Position numbers and translations under genes: made by a program | Notes under the pieces: generated by a model | What the model saw: the letters and a program-made list of their open reading frames with translations, nothing else | What the model was told of the DNA's origin: nothing | Database searches by the model: none | Part shown: positions 57,001-63,850 of the stretch, piece after piece | How positions within the stretch are numbered: position 1 is the first letter of the stretch | Layout of the letters: every line of letters begins with the position of its first letter | NCBI GenBank assembly: GCA_016025055.1 | Contig: CP065590.1 | Coordinates: 1,860,001-1,924,000 of the forward strand | Origin: Chryseobacterium indologenes | Lineage (GTDB): Bacteria > Bacteroidota > Bacteroidia > Flavobacteriales > Weeksellaceae | DNA length: 64,000 nucleotides | Direction: 5' to 3'

Positions 57001-57360
57001 GGTTGTCAATGTTAATGTTTTCTGATCATTGATATACAGATCAAAGTTTCTGGCACCTCCGCTTGTTCCTGAAGAATGCGAAACCAGCCAGTTAAAATAA
57101 ACGTATTGACCATTATTTTTCAAAGGCACAGAAGCGGTTTCCCACTCGATTTTTTTTTTTCCGTCTGTAGTTCTGGTAAGGAGTGCACGGTTGGCATGAT
57201 CAGGAAATGCTGAGAAATAATCGATGTTTTCACCGCTTATCTCGCGTTCATACCCGTTAATTGCCTGTATATTCCCGAAGTAAGGAGCTTTTTCCTGAGC
57301 ATACATACCATTGCCTGTCAGCAGAAAAGATATCAGTAAAATAAAATACCTGTTATACAT
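54031..57360 (-). CDS. GH38-type alpha-mannosidase
   Basis: 1109 aa. Signal peptide (LLISFLLTGNGMYAQ), carbohydrate-binding beta-domain, then GH38: YFIHHSHTDVGYSHLQSE with zinc His/Asp, YNVEALWDVENFM, SDVPGFAWSLVPAL (nucleophile Asp), FHEHTWGAFNS. Long C-terminal beta domain. Releases alpha-linked mannose in the periplasm or at the cell surface. First gene of the minus-strand part of the locus, 63 bp after the GntR gene. Confidence 0.9.
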   Translation of the reverse strand: MYNRYFILLISFLLTGNGMYAQEKAPYFGNIQAINGYEREISGENIDYFSAFPDHANRALLTRTTDGKKKIEWETASVPLKNNGQYVYFNWLVSHSSGTSGGARNFDLYINDQKTLTLTTYPANQHPDWISKAADSTAFVFHQTKTDGLKDSYGLAYLRVPANKVTPGKPLRLKIVGQAQNSRDWMMTYKFTFQEKIDAQSTPFLLKDGKRLLSLTTLHFGPEEKIKAIINNKETFTFTMPDGIKTFDIPVSLSAEGGKLELVVISGRKELLRKTIQAQAIVPRTLYFIHHSHTDVGYSHLQSEVEKIHTKNIYDALAMIEKTKNLPEEARFKYNVEALWDVENFMKNASAQDKKSFVKAVQEGGIGLSAMYGNILTGLSQPEELFHYTEYAQKLEKELGLPIKSAMMSDVPGFAWSLVPALTSSGVKYFSSGPNYLGKTNPYLGDRVGNFVKNWGDKPVWWQSPSGKEKILFWTAGRGYSSWHGVHPGDVFDNGQKKIAEYLEDLTHTNYPYDMVQWRYNIVADNGPIDPTVSQFVDEWNKKYTSPKIVLSTNEKMFEVFEKKYGDKIPVVKGDISPYWEDGAMSTAKEEGINRNSSLKLQQLTTLYSMLNPRQYNSRHFYEAWKNVILFHEHTWGAFNSITAPDLPFVADQWKVKKQFSADGSFLSEKLEKELLLPLTDPASKTIAVFNTSSWAREGIVTIPENTQANAVQDATGQKIPLQKLQDGTMTFLAKNIPALGSATYTLIKNKISSPSSFIITDSSISNGKVTVSWDKKTGSITHLTDTTKTNYAGSFNDQGLNSYWYVPGSDPKEALSNTDVQVKILENGPVVAKISLVSEAPGARKLERMITITAGSDEIALENIVDKKPVRTKEAVHFGFPFNPDFKNITVDAGYGNMKYLTDQLPGSNMDYWYSRRWVDASSAQKGIQWMMLETPLIEAATMIDERMVIDNSHKKWKDNGTPGTTNWFSYAMNNYWHTNYKADQEGPVHYHYVLRPHDGFNSVENEKSAAAFTQPLIAVPVKEQSFSSGSLFHMNNDKIVVTSITPQEDQSFIIRLYNPHEKGQITAFQWEKLKPVKLINLKTGKEFSITEKFSLEGMDVLEIKLIF

Positions 57361-57379
57361 GAGCTTAGTTTTTATGTTT

Positions 57380-57403
57380 ATATGTTAGAATGTTTGAACA
57401 TAT
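57380..57403. promoter_or_regulatory. Candidate GntR operator upstream of GH38
   Basis: ATATGTT (57380-57386) and AACATAT (57397-57403), 7-bp arms spaced 10 bp. The 13-mer ATATGTTAGAATG here recurs with one change as ATATGTTAAAATG at 58188-58200, next to the GntR start codon. Confidence 0.4.
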
Positions 57404-57423
57404 TGAATGATAAAAAAAGGAAA

Positions 57424-58185
57424 TTAAATTTCCGGAGATTTATTGATATCGATCGTATAGGTAAACTTATCCGAACGATAATATCCTACGTTATATTCCA
57501 CGGGTTTTCCGTTAATATCATACACAAAACGCTCACGCTTCAATACGGGAAAGGAAGCAGAGACTTTTAGCTTCTTTCCAATGACAGTTCCTGCCTGGCA
57601 GGCACTTATATTTTCGCGGGAACGGTGTACAATAACACCATGTTTTTCCTGCAGCATGCTATACAACGGCATATTAAAGTCCTCACTTTTATCAACCCCG
57701 ATTCTCGGATGGAAAAAGCTTTCAAAATATACAATAGGATCTCCTGAACTTTCTCCTTTTAATTTTGACAATTTAATTATCTTTTTATCTGCCGGACAGT
57801 GAAAGAAATTGCAGATATCTTCATTGGGCTGCTCCATACTTGTTTTCAGGAGCTGATTGACTACCTGAACTCCTTTTTCCTGCATTTCTCTGGTAAAGCT
57901 GTACCAATGATCCAGTCCGGTTACCAGGCTTTTCTTTTCTGCCACCCTTGTTCCGATCCCTTTTTTACGAATGATCAACCCTTCGTGTTCCAGTTTATTA
58001 GTGGCCTGGCGGATCGTGTTTCTGGAAACTCCCCACAAGTTGGCCAGATCCACTTCTTTGGGTAATAGAGCTCCTTTTTGGTAAGCTTCCATTTTGATAA
58101 GCTTCCGGAAAAGTTCTTCTGCCTGCACGTGTAAAGGGAGCTTGCTGTTGTGATCAATACTGAAATCCTGAAGTGGTATGTTCAT
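57424..58185 (-). CDS. GntR/HutC family regulator (UTRA domain)
   Basis: 253 aa. N-terminal GntR winged helix (LPLHVQAEELFRKLI, LLPKEVDLANLWGVSRNTIRQATNKLEHEGLI with the Arg-rich turn) and C-terminal UTRA effector domain (LSKLKGESSGDPIVYFESFFHP, VEYNVGYYRSDKFTYTIDI). Typical sensor of sugar phosphates or amino sugars. Adjacent to GH38 in the same direction, so it likely controls the mannose/GlcNAc part of the locus. Confidence 0.88.
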   Translation of the reverse strand: MNIPLQDFSIDHNSKLPLHVQAEELFRKLIKMEAYQKGALLPKEVDLANLWGVSRNTIRQATNKLEHEGLIIRKKGIGTRVAEKKSLVTGLDHWYSFTREMQEKGVQVVNQLLKTSMEQPNEDICNFFHCPADKKIIKLSKLKGESSGDPIVYFESFFHPRIGVDKSEDFNMPLYSMLQEKHGVIVHRSRENISACQAGTVIGKKLKVSASFPVLKRERFVYDINGKPVEYNVGYYRSDKFTYTIDINKSPEI

Positions 58186-58187
58186 AC

Positions 58188-58200
58188 ATATGTTAAAATG
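58188..58200. promoter_or_regulatory. Second copy of the candidate GntR motif
   Basis: ATATGTTAAAATG, differing from 57380-57392 at one base. Three bases upstream of the GntR ATG. Confidence 0.35.
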
Positions 58201-58692
58201 CGAAGATAGTAAAATTTTAAAATGAAATAACTTTTTTGTAAAATTTGTACAATCCTAACTGGTACATTATAGGTTATTTACCTCCTGGCTCTTCTAAGAT
58301 ATGGAGTAAACTGTTGTTTTTTTGAAGGTATTATTCAAATGATCATTCAGGTGCTCATCTTAGAACAGGTGCGTAATTTATGGAGGATAATATTCTTAAT
58401 AAATAATTATTTAATGCAAAATATCAATATACATGATGTTTTATGCTGTTTTTTTATTCTGTATCAATTGTCCTGAATTCTGAGTTTAATCCGATCTTTT
58501 GACTAATTGATTCATTTTTTTGTAATAAATTGCTGATATACATAGAATATTTATTACATTTGAATTTATTTAAATACTAATATAGAATTCAGTCCATTAA
58601 AAATTATTTAATAAAAGTGAATTATTAGTGTTTTTATAAGCGAAATGTAACGGGTAAACACTTATCTTTAAGTCGTCAAAAATGTACTACCT
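58201..58692. other. Noncoding gap between GntR and a divergent lipoprotein
   Basis: About 490 bp, very AT-rich. No gene frame seen. Imperfect TATCTTTA at about 58663 could be the -7 of the lipoprotein gene. TTGTAAAATTTGTACAA near 58234-58250 is an imperfect palindrome. Confidence 0.3.
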
Positions 58693-58962
58693 ATGAAAGC
58701 AAGATTATTATTATCAGGAATCTTACTATTATCTGTCGTGACGGCATGTTCAGATAGAAATGAAGAGATGGAAGTTGCAAGGTCAGCTGATCATAAGAAA
58801 ATAGAGGTTGGAGCGGGAAGATCAGAAGCAGCCAGAGTCGTAAGTGATTCCCTGAAAAAACAGACTATTTTAAATGAAGCCACCAATAAACAAGGAGACA
58901 CAGAAAGCTACTCAGAAGCCGCAGACACCATCGATCCAACAAAATCGGATCGGCCTAAATAA
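58693..58962 (+). CDS. Hypothetical small lipoprotein
   Basis: 89 aa. Lipoprotein signal LLSGILLLSVVTAC with the Cys at about residue 19, then a hydrophilic charged tail ending DPTKSDRPK. Function unknown. The tail overlaps the next reading frame by 89 bases, which is unusual for this genome. Confidence 0.65.
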   Translation: MKARLLLSGILLLSVVTACSDRNEEMEVARSADHKKIEVGAGRSEAARVVSDSLKKQTILNEATNKQGDTESYSEAADTIDPTKSDRPK

Positions 58963-59434
58963 ACGGACTATTGAAATAATTGCTTCGGCATTTGTTTTAA
59001 TTTCTGCTATATTACCATTCTTAAATAATATAGTAGGATACTTTATTGATGTCAATGTGCAGCTGGCTAATACTGCCGGCGAAAGAAGACTGGATCTTGA
59101 TTCAACGATTTATTTCCTGTCTATATCATCTTGCGTTATATTACTGGCATTAGGAGGTTTATTCAGAGCTCACAGATATACGTATTACGTAGCTTTAGTA
59201 GCGGGTTATTTTCATTTGGTAACCTACATCAAGTTTATCTTTTTCAACGAGAATAAAATATCAGCCATCGCTGATATTGCCATTATATTGGTTTTGATAT
59301 TGATTGTTTTTCTGGTTTTTAAACTGGATAACTACTACAGAAAACTGCATCTTTTGGATCAGTTCAATAATAGTACGCTGGACAGGTTCTCTACGATTCT
59401 TTTTAAACGTAATGACATTGAAGATAATGAATAA
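58874..59434 (+). CDS. Hypothetical membrane protein, four helices
   Basis: 186 aa from the only ATG of the frame (58874). Hydrophobic segments at IIASAFVLISAILPFLNNIV, IYFLSISSCVILLALGGLF, YYVALVAGYFHLVTYIKFIF and ISAIADIAIILVLILIVFLVF (in part). The first ~30 residues overlap the lipoprotein gene and have odd composition. A single-base error that fuses both frames (an A too many near 58958) would give a lipoprotein-anchored membrane protein; undecided. Confidence 0.6.
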   Translation: MKPPINKETQKATQKPQTPSIQQNRIGLNKRTIEIIASAFVLISAILPFLNNIVGYFIDVNVQLANTAGERRLDLDSTIYFLSISSCVILLALGGLFRAHRYTYYVALVAGYFHLVTYIKFIFFNENKISAIADIAIILVLILIVFLVFKLDNYYRKLHLLDQFNNSTLDRFSTILFKRNDIEDNE

Positions 59435-59684
59435 TCATAGAGAAAGATTGAAAATTCTTGTGGCCCTTTCTGATAAGTTGTGGGAGGATTATTCTGAGCA
59501 CATTATTTCGGAAGAAGAATACCTGAAAAAAATATACCTGGTAAAGAAAGAGATTAATAATGGATTTATTGGTACCATGGAAGATTTGAACCTTTTCACA
59601 AAAGATCTGGGATATCTGGTGCTGATGTCTCCCACCAAGACATTTTTAGGTGGTTCAGATAAAATAATAATTAACAGGAATTAA
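59427..59684 (+). CDS. Hypothetical 85-aa protein
   Basis: Start MNNHRERLKIL (59427) overlaps the stop of the membrane protein (ATGAATAA). Predicted helices (VALSDKLWEDYSEHIISEEEYLKKIYLVKKEIN). Soluble. Unknown function, co-transcribed with the two genes before it. A longer frame from 59304 lies inside the membrane gene and is rejected. Confidence 0.6.
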   Translation: MNNHRERLKILVALSDKLWEDYSEHIISEEEYLKKIYLVKKEINNGFIGTMEDLNLFTKDLGYLVLMSPTKTFLGGSDKIIINRN

Positions 59685-59686
59685 TA

Positions 59687-60154
59687 TTATTTGACCGCTG
59701 TTTTTGTCAGAGATAAAATTTCTTCCAAATATTTATTTTGCTTTATTATAGCTTCATCATACTTTTTTTCCATCCTTGAAAGTTGACTCTGGATAAATAA
59801 GATACCTTTATCCTGAGTATTATATTGTGCAAATAAGTTAGCAAGCAGATCACCCAGCTTTTCATGCTCTTCTTCACGATAAACATCCATTCTTTGCTGT
59901 TCTTTTTGCGAATCTGAATCCAGATTCAATTTCCCGTGTCCGGTAATCAACCAATTTAAATTCTCATTATCCTTTAATTCGGGATAAACATTCACAATCT
60001 TTGCAAGTTTATCTACTCCAAGATCACTTTTCAGACCTGCTCCTTTAAAATTTGAGGATGACATGCCTGTTTCTTTGTAAAAAGTTTCCTTCTTAATGCC
60101 CCTGTTTTCAAGGAAAATGAAAATTCTTTCTTTTATGGTTTGAATTTTGTCCAT
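59687..60154 (-). CDS. XRE-type DNA-binding regulator
   Basis: 155 aa from MDKIQTIKERI (60154). Helix-turn-helix of the phage-repressor type common in Bacteroidetes (IFIFLENRGIKKETFYKETGMSSSNFKGAG, in part: RGIKKETFYKETGMS; then LNWLITGHGKL). C-terminal helix tail. Its promoter region holds the palindrome GTCTAAATTTAGAC (60170-60183) just downstream of a TATCTTTG element, as expected for an autorepressor. Divergent from the DUF6876-like gene. Confidence 0.82.
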   Translation of the reverse strand: MDKIQTIKERIFIFLENRGIKKETFYKETGMSSSNFKGAGLKSDLGVDKLAKIVNVYPELKDNENLNWLITGHGKLNLDSDSQKEQQRMDVYREEEHEKLGDLLANLFAQYNTQDKGILFIQSQLSRMEKKYDEAIIKQNKYLEEILSLTKTAVK

Positions 60155-60169
60155 ATTTTTTTTAAATTG

Positions 60170-60200
60170 GTCTAAATTTAGACTATATTTGTCAAAGATA
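60170..60200. promoter_or_regulatory. Divergent promoters and palindrome (XRE / DUF6876-like)
   Basis: 14-bp perfect palindrome GTCTAAATTTAGAC (60170-60183). It is directly followed by plus-strand TATATTTG (60184-60191) and minus-strand TATCTTTG (60193-60200), both TAnnTTTG. For the minus promoter a TTG lies 19 bp upstream of the -7 element. XRE binding would shut both directions. Confidence 0.6.
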
Positions 60201-60283
60201 AAAAACATTATTAACATAACAATGTTAATAATTGAAGAATTAAAATTAATAATTAAAGCAGAAATATAAAAATCAATAACGCC

Positions 60284-60665
60284 ATGATTAGTAACAAGCA
60301 CAACAAAATCAAAAAACTCTGCAAATGATCTGTATGATATTTATACGTTTCCAGATAGTTTACATGAGTATAAAGAAGGTCATAAGATTACAGAAGGCAT
60401 TAATAATGTAGCTGTTTATGAGAATTGTTTCTGGCTGCTTGACCTTATTTTAAACCAACAAGTTCACCCCGGATTGGATTGTGAGGTGCAGAACTGGGAA
60501 TTACAAAGAATAGAAGATGGGCTATTCGATCTGAGTTGCTCATATGAAAACGATATAACCATACATAAAGTGAAAGGTTTAGAGGTAGGATTTTATTTTG
60601 ATGACTTCAGAATCATGAAGAAAGGGAATATATTTTGTCTGCCCATAGAGAAAGAATTGTACTAA
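60284..60665 (+). pseudogene. DUF6876-like protein, one frameshift
   Basis: About 126 aa when joined: begins MISNKHNKIK and continues NSANDLYDIYTFPDSLHEYKEG, GINNVAVYENCFWLLDLI, VQNWELQRIEDGLFDLSC, LPIEKEL. The pattern (E-G-I-x-x-L/V-A, x-x-W-L-L-D, x-W-E-L) fits DUF6876, a small family of unknown role often near mobile elements. The frame breaks at the A6 run 60311-60316; five A joins ATG 60284 to the rest. The remaining open part 60474-60665 starts with TTG and is not a real start. Confidence 0.6.
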
Positions 60666-60714
60666 ACTTTGGATGAATCCATAATTAGTAAATGTTAAAT
60701 GTAAATGTGTAAAT

Positions 60715-60745
60715 AGAAACAGCATCAAATTTTGATGCTGTTTCT
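60715..60745. terminator. Bidirectional terminator between DUF6876-like and glycosyltransferase genes
   Basis: 15-bp perfect arms AGAAACAGCATCAAA/TTTGATGCTGTTTCT around a 1-nt centre. Confidence 0.75.
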
Positions 60746-60812
60746 GCTTTATGTACAGTGTTATTTTAATATTTCAGTGGTGGTGATTTTTGAAAACACC
60801 AAGAAATTGATT

Positions 60813-61571
60813 CTATCTAGACATCGAATTTCTTGATCTTATATGCAGTTCTGAATCTATCTGAAGTTTTCTTCCTTCAGGTGTAGCATGATCATTCTGA
60901 GAATGCAGGCGATAGCAATAAAGAACGTTCGGAATATATGTGCAATGCTCATATCCAGCAATTTCTATTAATGGAAACATGATGGCCATATCATAAGTTG
61001 ATGGATAGAAGAGTCCATGTTCTGTTTTTAAATTTTGACAGGCTGGATCTTTTCGTAGAAAGTTTTTAAACAAATGATGCTTAAAAGTTTTAAGGTGTGT
61101 CGCCTTCCATGGTGAGGCTCTTAAATTTTTAAATTCTTCTTCAGTATAAGGAGAGATGCTGCCAAGATTTCCATAGGAATCAATAAATTGTCCATAAGTA
61201 AGTTGGGTTGATTCGTCATTATAGGTATAGTTTAGGATTTGCAGAGAATATTCACCAAACAAATAATCATCACCGTCTACAATAGCAATGATATCATCAT
61301 CTTGCAATGGAATTTCAGTGAGTCCTTTGTGAAGATTTGATAATGCTCCCATTCTTTTTTCACGCTTTACATAATGAAAATGATCTGCAGCTTCCAGAAG
61401 TTCTTGTATGAGTTCAAAAGAATGATCATCGGAATTATCATCCAACAAATAAACTTCATAATGAGTATATTGTTGAGCTAAAATGGAATTGACACAATCG
61501 ACAATATAATCTCCAGGATTTCTAAAAGGAACAAGAATAATAATTTTATGTTCAAATAGTTCTTTTGCCAT
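60813..61571 (-). CDS. Family 2 glycosyltransferase of the peptide cluster
   Basis: 252 aa. GT-A fold: IIILVPFRNPGDYIVDCVNSI, VYLLDDNSDDHSFELI, IAIVDGDDYLFGEYSL with the DGDD metal site. No membrane helix, so soluble. Last gene of the minus-strand cluster that begins with the Cys-rich peptide. GT2 enzymes modify Cys or Ser in glycocins such as sublancin (SunS); by context this one may glycosylate the precursor peptide. Confidence 0.85.
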   Translation of the reverse strand: MAKELFEHKIIILVPFRNPGDYIVDCVNSILAQQYTHYEVYLLDDNSDDHSFELIQELLEAADHFHYVKREKRMGALSNLHKGLTEIPLQDDDIIAIVDGDDYLFGEYSLQILNYTYNDESTQLTYGQFIDSYGNLGSISPYTEEEFKNLRASPWKATHLKTFKHHLFKNFLRKDPACQNLKTEHGLFYPSTYDMAIMFPLIEIAGYEHCTYIPNVLYCYRLHSQNDHATPEGRKLQIDSELHIRSRNSMSR

Positions 61572-61589
61572 AATATTCTATTTTAAGAT

Positions 61590-62414
61590 TTAAACAGAGA
61601 AGGAATCGATATTGTAATTTGTTAGCAGAAATAAAAGTTCATGATCCTGTAAATCTGCATGATGCACAATAGGCTTTTTAAGAGTGTCAAGTATAAAATG
61701 ATTTGAAAATGTAGTACATGATAAAATCAAATCTAAAATTTTATTTTCCGCCAGTTTGTACTTTCTTTGTTTGGCGGTTAATAAAAGAATCAGGAGATCT
61801 TCATAGGGGTAATTATTTTTATTAAAATTCAGCTCCAGATGATGGATTATCTTTACCAGCTGCTGTAAAAGTGTTTTTTTCCATTCTGTCTTTTTTATAT
61901 ATTCGAGGCAATAGCTAATTTTTAGGAGAATTTTACAACAGTTATGCAGCTCCGTGGGGTCTATATTTTTTTTATTCAGACTTATTTCAAGATAATGCGT
62001 AAAGATGTCAAAGATAAGATTGATACATTCATAATGAATGAATTTACGATAATGCAGCTCTTGCGGGTTTTTATTAAGATGGCGAATAAGAGAATAATTG
62101 ACAATTTCTAATAGGGTATCCGTCTCATCCTTGCTATTGCTGATAATTTGTAATGTGTACTTGTAGACCTGATCATCCACATCCTCCAATATTTCATCAC
62201 TATCGATATCTATATATTCCTGATAGTGCAAATAAGCTACCAGCCAGCCAAATCCTATAATTCCATTTTCAAAGCTATAGTCATCTGATTGAGAAATGCT
62301 TTCAGCAATTGTATTTAGAATGCTTTCACCTTCTCCGAATTGCGATCTTTCATTACTTAGAAATAAACGCAGAGCAATGATGGCTAGTCCATTATCTGTT
62401 AATCCTGTGTTCAT
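61590..62414 (-). CDS. LanC-like protein, zinc motif not seen
   Basis: 274 aa. LanC-like alpha/alpha-barrel sequence (GLTDNGLAIIALRLFL; SFENGIIGFGWLVAYLHYQEYIDIDSDEILED, in part) matches the lanthionine synthetase C-like proteins I know from Bacteroidetes peptide clusters. The WCxG and CHG zinc ligands of true LanC cyclases are absent, so cyclase activity is doubtful. Overlaps the upstream gene by 4 bp (62411-62414). Confidence 0.6.
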   Translation of the reverse strand: MNTGLTDNGLAIIALRLFLSNERSQFGEGESILNTIAESISQSDDYSFENGIIGFGWLVAYLHYQEYIDIDSDEILEDVDDQVYKYTLQIISNSKDETDTLLEIVNYSLIRHLNKNPQELHYRKFIHYECINLIFDIFTHYLEISLNKKNIDPTELHNCCKILLKISYCLEYIKKTEWKKTLLQQLVKIIHHLELNFNKNNYPYEDLLILLLTAKQRKYKLAENKILDLILSCTTFSNHFILDTLKKPIVHHADLQDHELLFLLTNYNIDSFSV

Positions 62415-63778
62415 AAGAGTAAAAATATAGGGTCTTCTACTTGTATAAGAGATTGAAAGTCTGTAGTTGTGGAACCTTCAGCTTTTTGGATGGTTGTTGC
62501 AGTTTCGTATCTTGAGAATTTGCCAATATTTTGTGTTAAAATATCACCATCCAAAACTTTAGAAAAAGCAGTGTCGAAAAGCTGATCAATCTTGTAATAT
62601 ACAGGAAACTGGTAATAAGTATAGGGAAATTCGACAATTTTCATAATACTTACAATAGGAATAAGTACAGGGCCTGGAATCCTGATTGTCGTTTTTTCCC
62701 GATTATCGCCCGAAAATTCGGCAGCATCAATTACCTCGGTGTCCAGGTGCTTTAATAGATATGCTTTGATCTTATTAAATGTACTTTCGGTTGTATTTTC
62801 TACCACAAACAAGGAATTTCTTAATTCAATCCGGTCTCGATCCAACTCCTGTTTTCTCATTTTTATATGCTTTATCAGAGGATAGCTGCAGTTGGTATCC
62901 GGAATTGCATATAGATTATTGTCATACCACGGAGCATATTGGATGTAATCTCTTTTGTAAAAGAATAATTCTCTTTCCTGATGACTTCCTGAGTAATGAA
63001 GAATAGCTTTTTCGTGATAATCATGAATCGGATCAGTTGGCCAGCAAAAATCCAACTCAGGATGTATCTGTACCTTCTTATTAAAATACCAGAGATTATA
63101 CAATACAGCCCACATGTCAGCGCACCAGGCTTGTACTTTTTTAGGCATATATTCCGGATTGCCGATCAGTTTCTGTTGTTCATCATTATTAAAATCTTCA
63201 AGTAAACAGAATATTGATTCCGAATCCTCATACACTTTTTCCCAAAACTCCTTTGTAATATGTTTTAATAAATATTGTGCTCCACCAGTGTGAGAATCAT
63301 TTTCTATTACAGTGTCTTCCGAAATTCCTACAATAGAACACATCTTTTTTAAAATTTTTTTGTTCGTGCTTTTTACAACGTAATTTGAATCCAAATAAGA
63401 GCGTGTGTCTGATACATAATTAATCTCATCTGTTTCTACGGATGGAATTCTGCTAAAAATAATATCAGAATCGTGATAAAAAATTATCCGATTATTCAAG
63501 GAAGGAAATTGTTCCCAGTGTTTTGTTAACAAATGAGGACGTATCGTAGAAATGTATTGGTTCCGGGAGCGGGTGTCCGGATATAAAAAGAAGCTTGCAA
63601 ATGTGTGATTGTCTTGTACAAACTGATTGAACTCTTTCTTAAGACCTATAACAGGATTAAATCCAATTACAATGTGTATATCCTTTTTTGATATACCAAG
63701 TTGGCTTAGATTTCTTATCAGAACCTCTAATTGCCAGATAAAATAAATGTCATCAGGTTGAGCGGAAAGAAAAAGCAT
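62411..63778 (-). CDS. Large glycosyltransferase-like protein of the peptide cluster
   Basis: 455 aa. The N-terminal half has a GT-A-like plan with DSD (IIFYHDSDIIFSRIP), THTGGAQYLL and an AWCADMWAVLYNLWYF segment; the C-terminal half is an unrecognised domain. No signal peptide. Not clearly placed in a CAZy family; arabinosyl- or hydroxyproline-type transferases look most alike. Overlaps the LanC-like gene by 4 bp. Probably modifies the peptide precursor upstream. Confidence 0.55.
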   Translation of the reverse strand: MLFLSAQPDDIYFIWQLEVLIRNLSQLGISKKDIHIVIGFNPVIGLKKEFNQFVQDNHTFASFFLYPDTRSRNQYISTIRPHLLTKHWEQFPSLNNRIIFYHDSDIIFSRIPSVETDEINYVSDTRSYLDSNYVVKSTNKKILKKMCSIVGISEDTVIENDSHTGGAQYLLKHITKEFWEKVYEDSESIFCLLEDFNNDEQQKLIGNPEYMPKKVQAWCADMWAVLYNLWYFNKKVQIHPELDFCWPTDPIHDYHEKAILHYSGSHQERELFFYKRDYIQYAPWYDNNLYAIPDTNCSYPLIKHIKMRKQELDRDRIELRNSLFVVENTTESTFNKIKAYLLKHLDTEVIDAAEFSGDNREKTTIRIPGPVLIPIVSIMKIVEFPYTYYQFPVYYKIDQLFDTAFSKVLDGDILTQNIGKFSRYETATTIQKAEGSTTTDFQSLIQVEDPIFLLL

Positions 63779-63813
63779 ATTTAAGGTATCAGATTTTATA
63801 AATGAGAAAAAAA

Positions 63814-63840
63814 TCTGATAGACAAAACCTGTCTATCAGA
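63814..63840 (-). terminator. Terminator or attenuator between precursor gene and modification genes
   Basis: 11-bp perfect stem TCTGATAGACA/TGTCTATCAGA with a 5-nt loop, followed on the minus strand by seven T. Lies between the peptide stop (63851) and the next gene start (63778), so it would give more precursor than enzymes. Confidence 0.75.
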
Positions 63841-63850
63841 AACCAGCTTG

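Noticed and set aside
59304..59426. Longer start for the 85-aa protein
   Set aside because: The extension lies within the membrane-protein gene in another frame and is rich in Trp and Phe.
60474..60665. 63-aa gene starting with TTG
   Set aside because: The homology-like sequence continues upstream through a homopolymer break to an ATG at 60284, so this is only the 3' part.
61590..62414. Classical lanthipeptide cyclase
   Set aside because: The zinc ligand motifs are missing and the precursor has few Ser/Thr before its cysteines; no LanB/LanM is seen.
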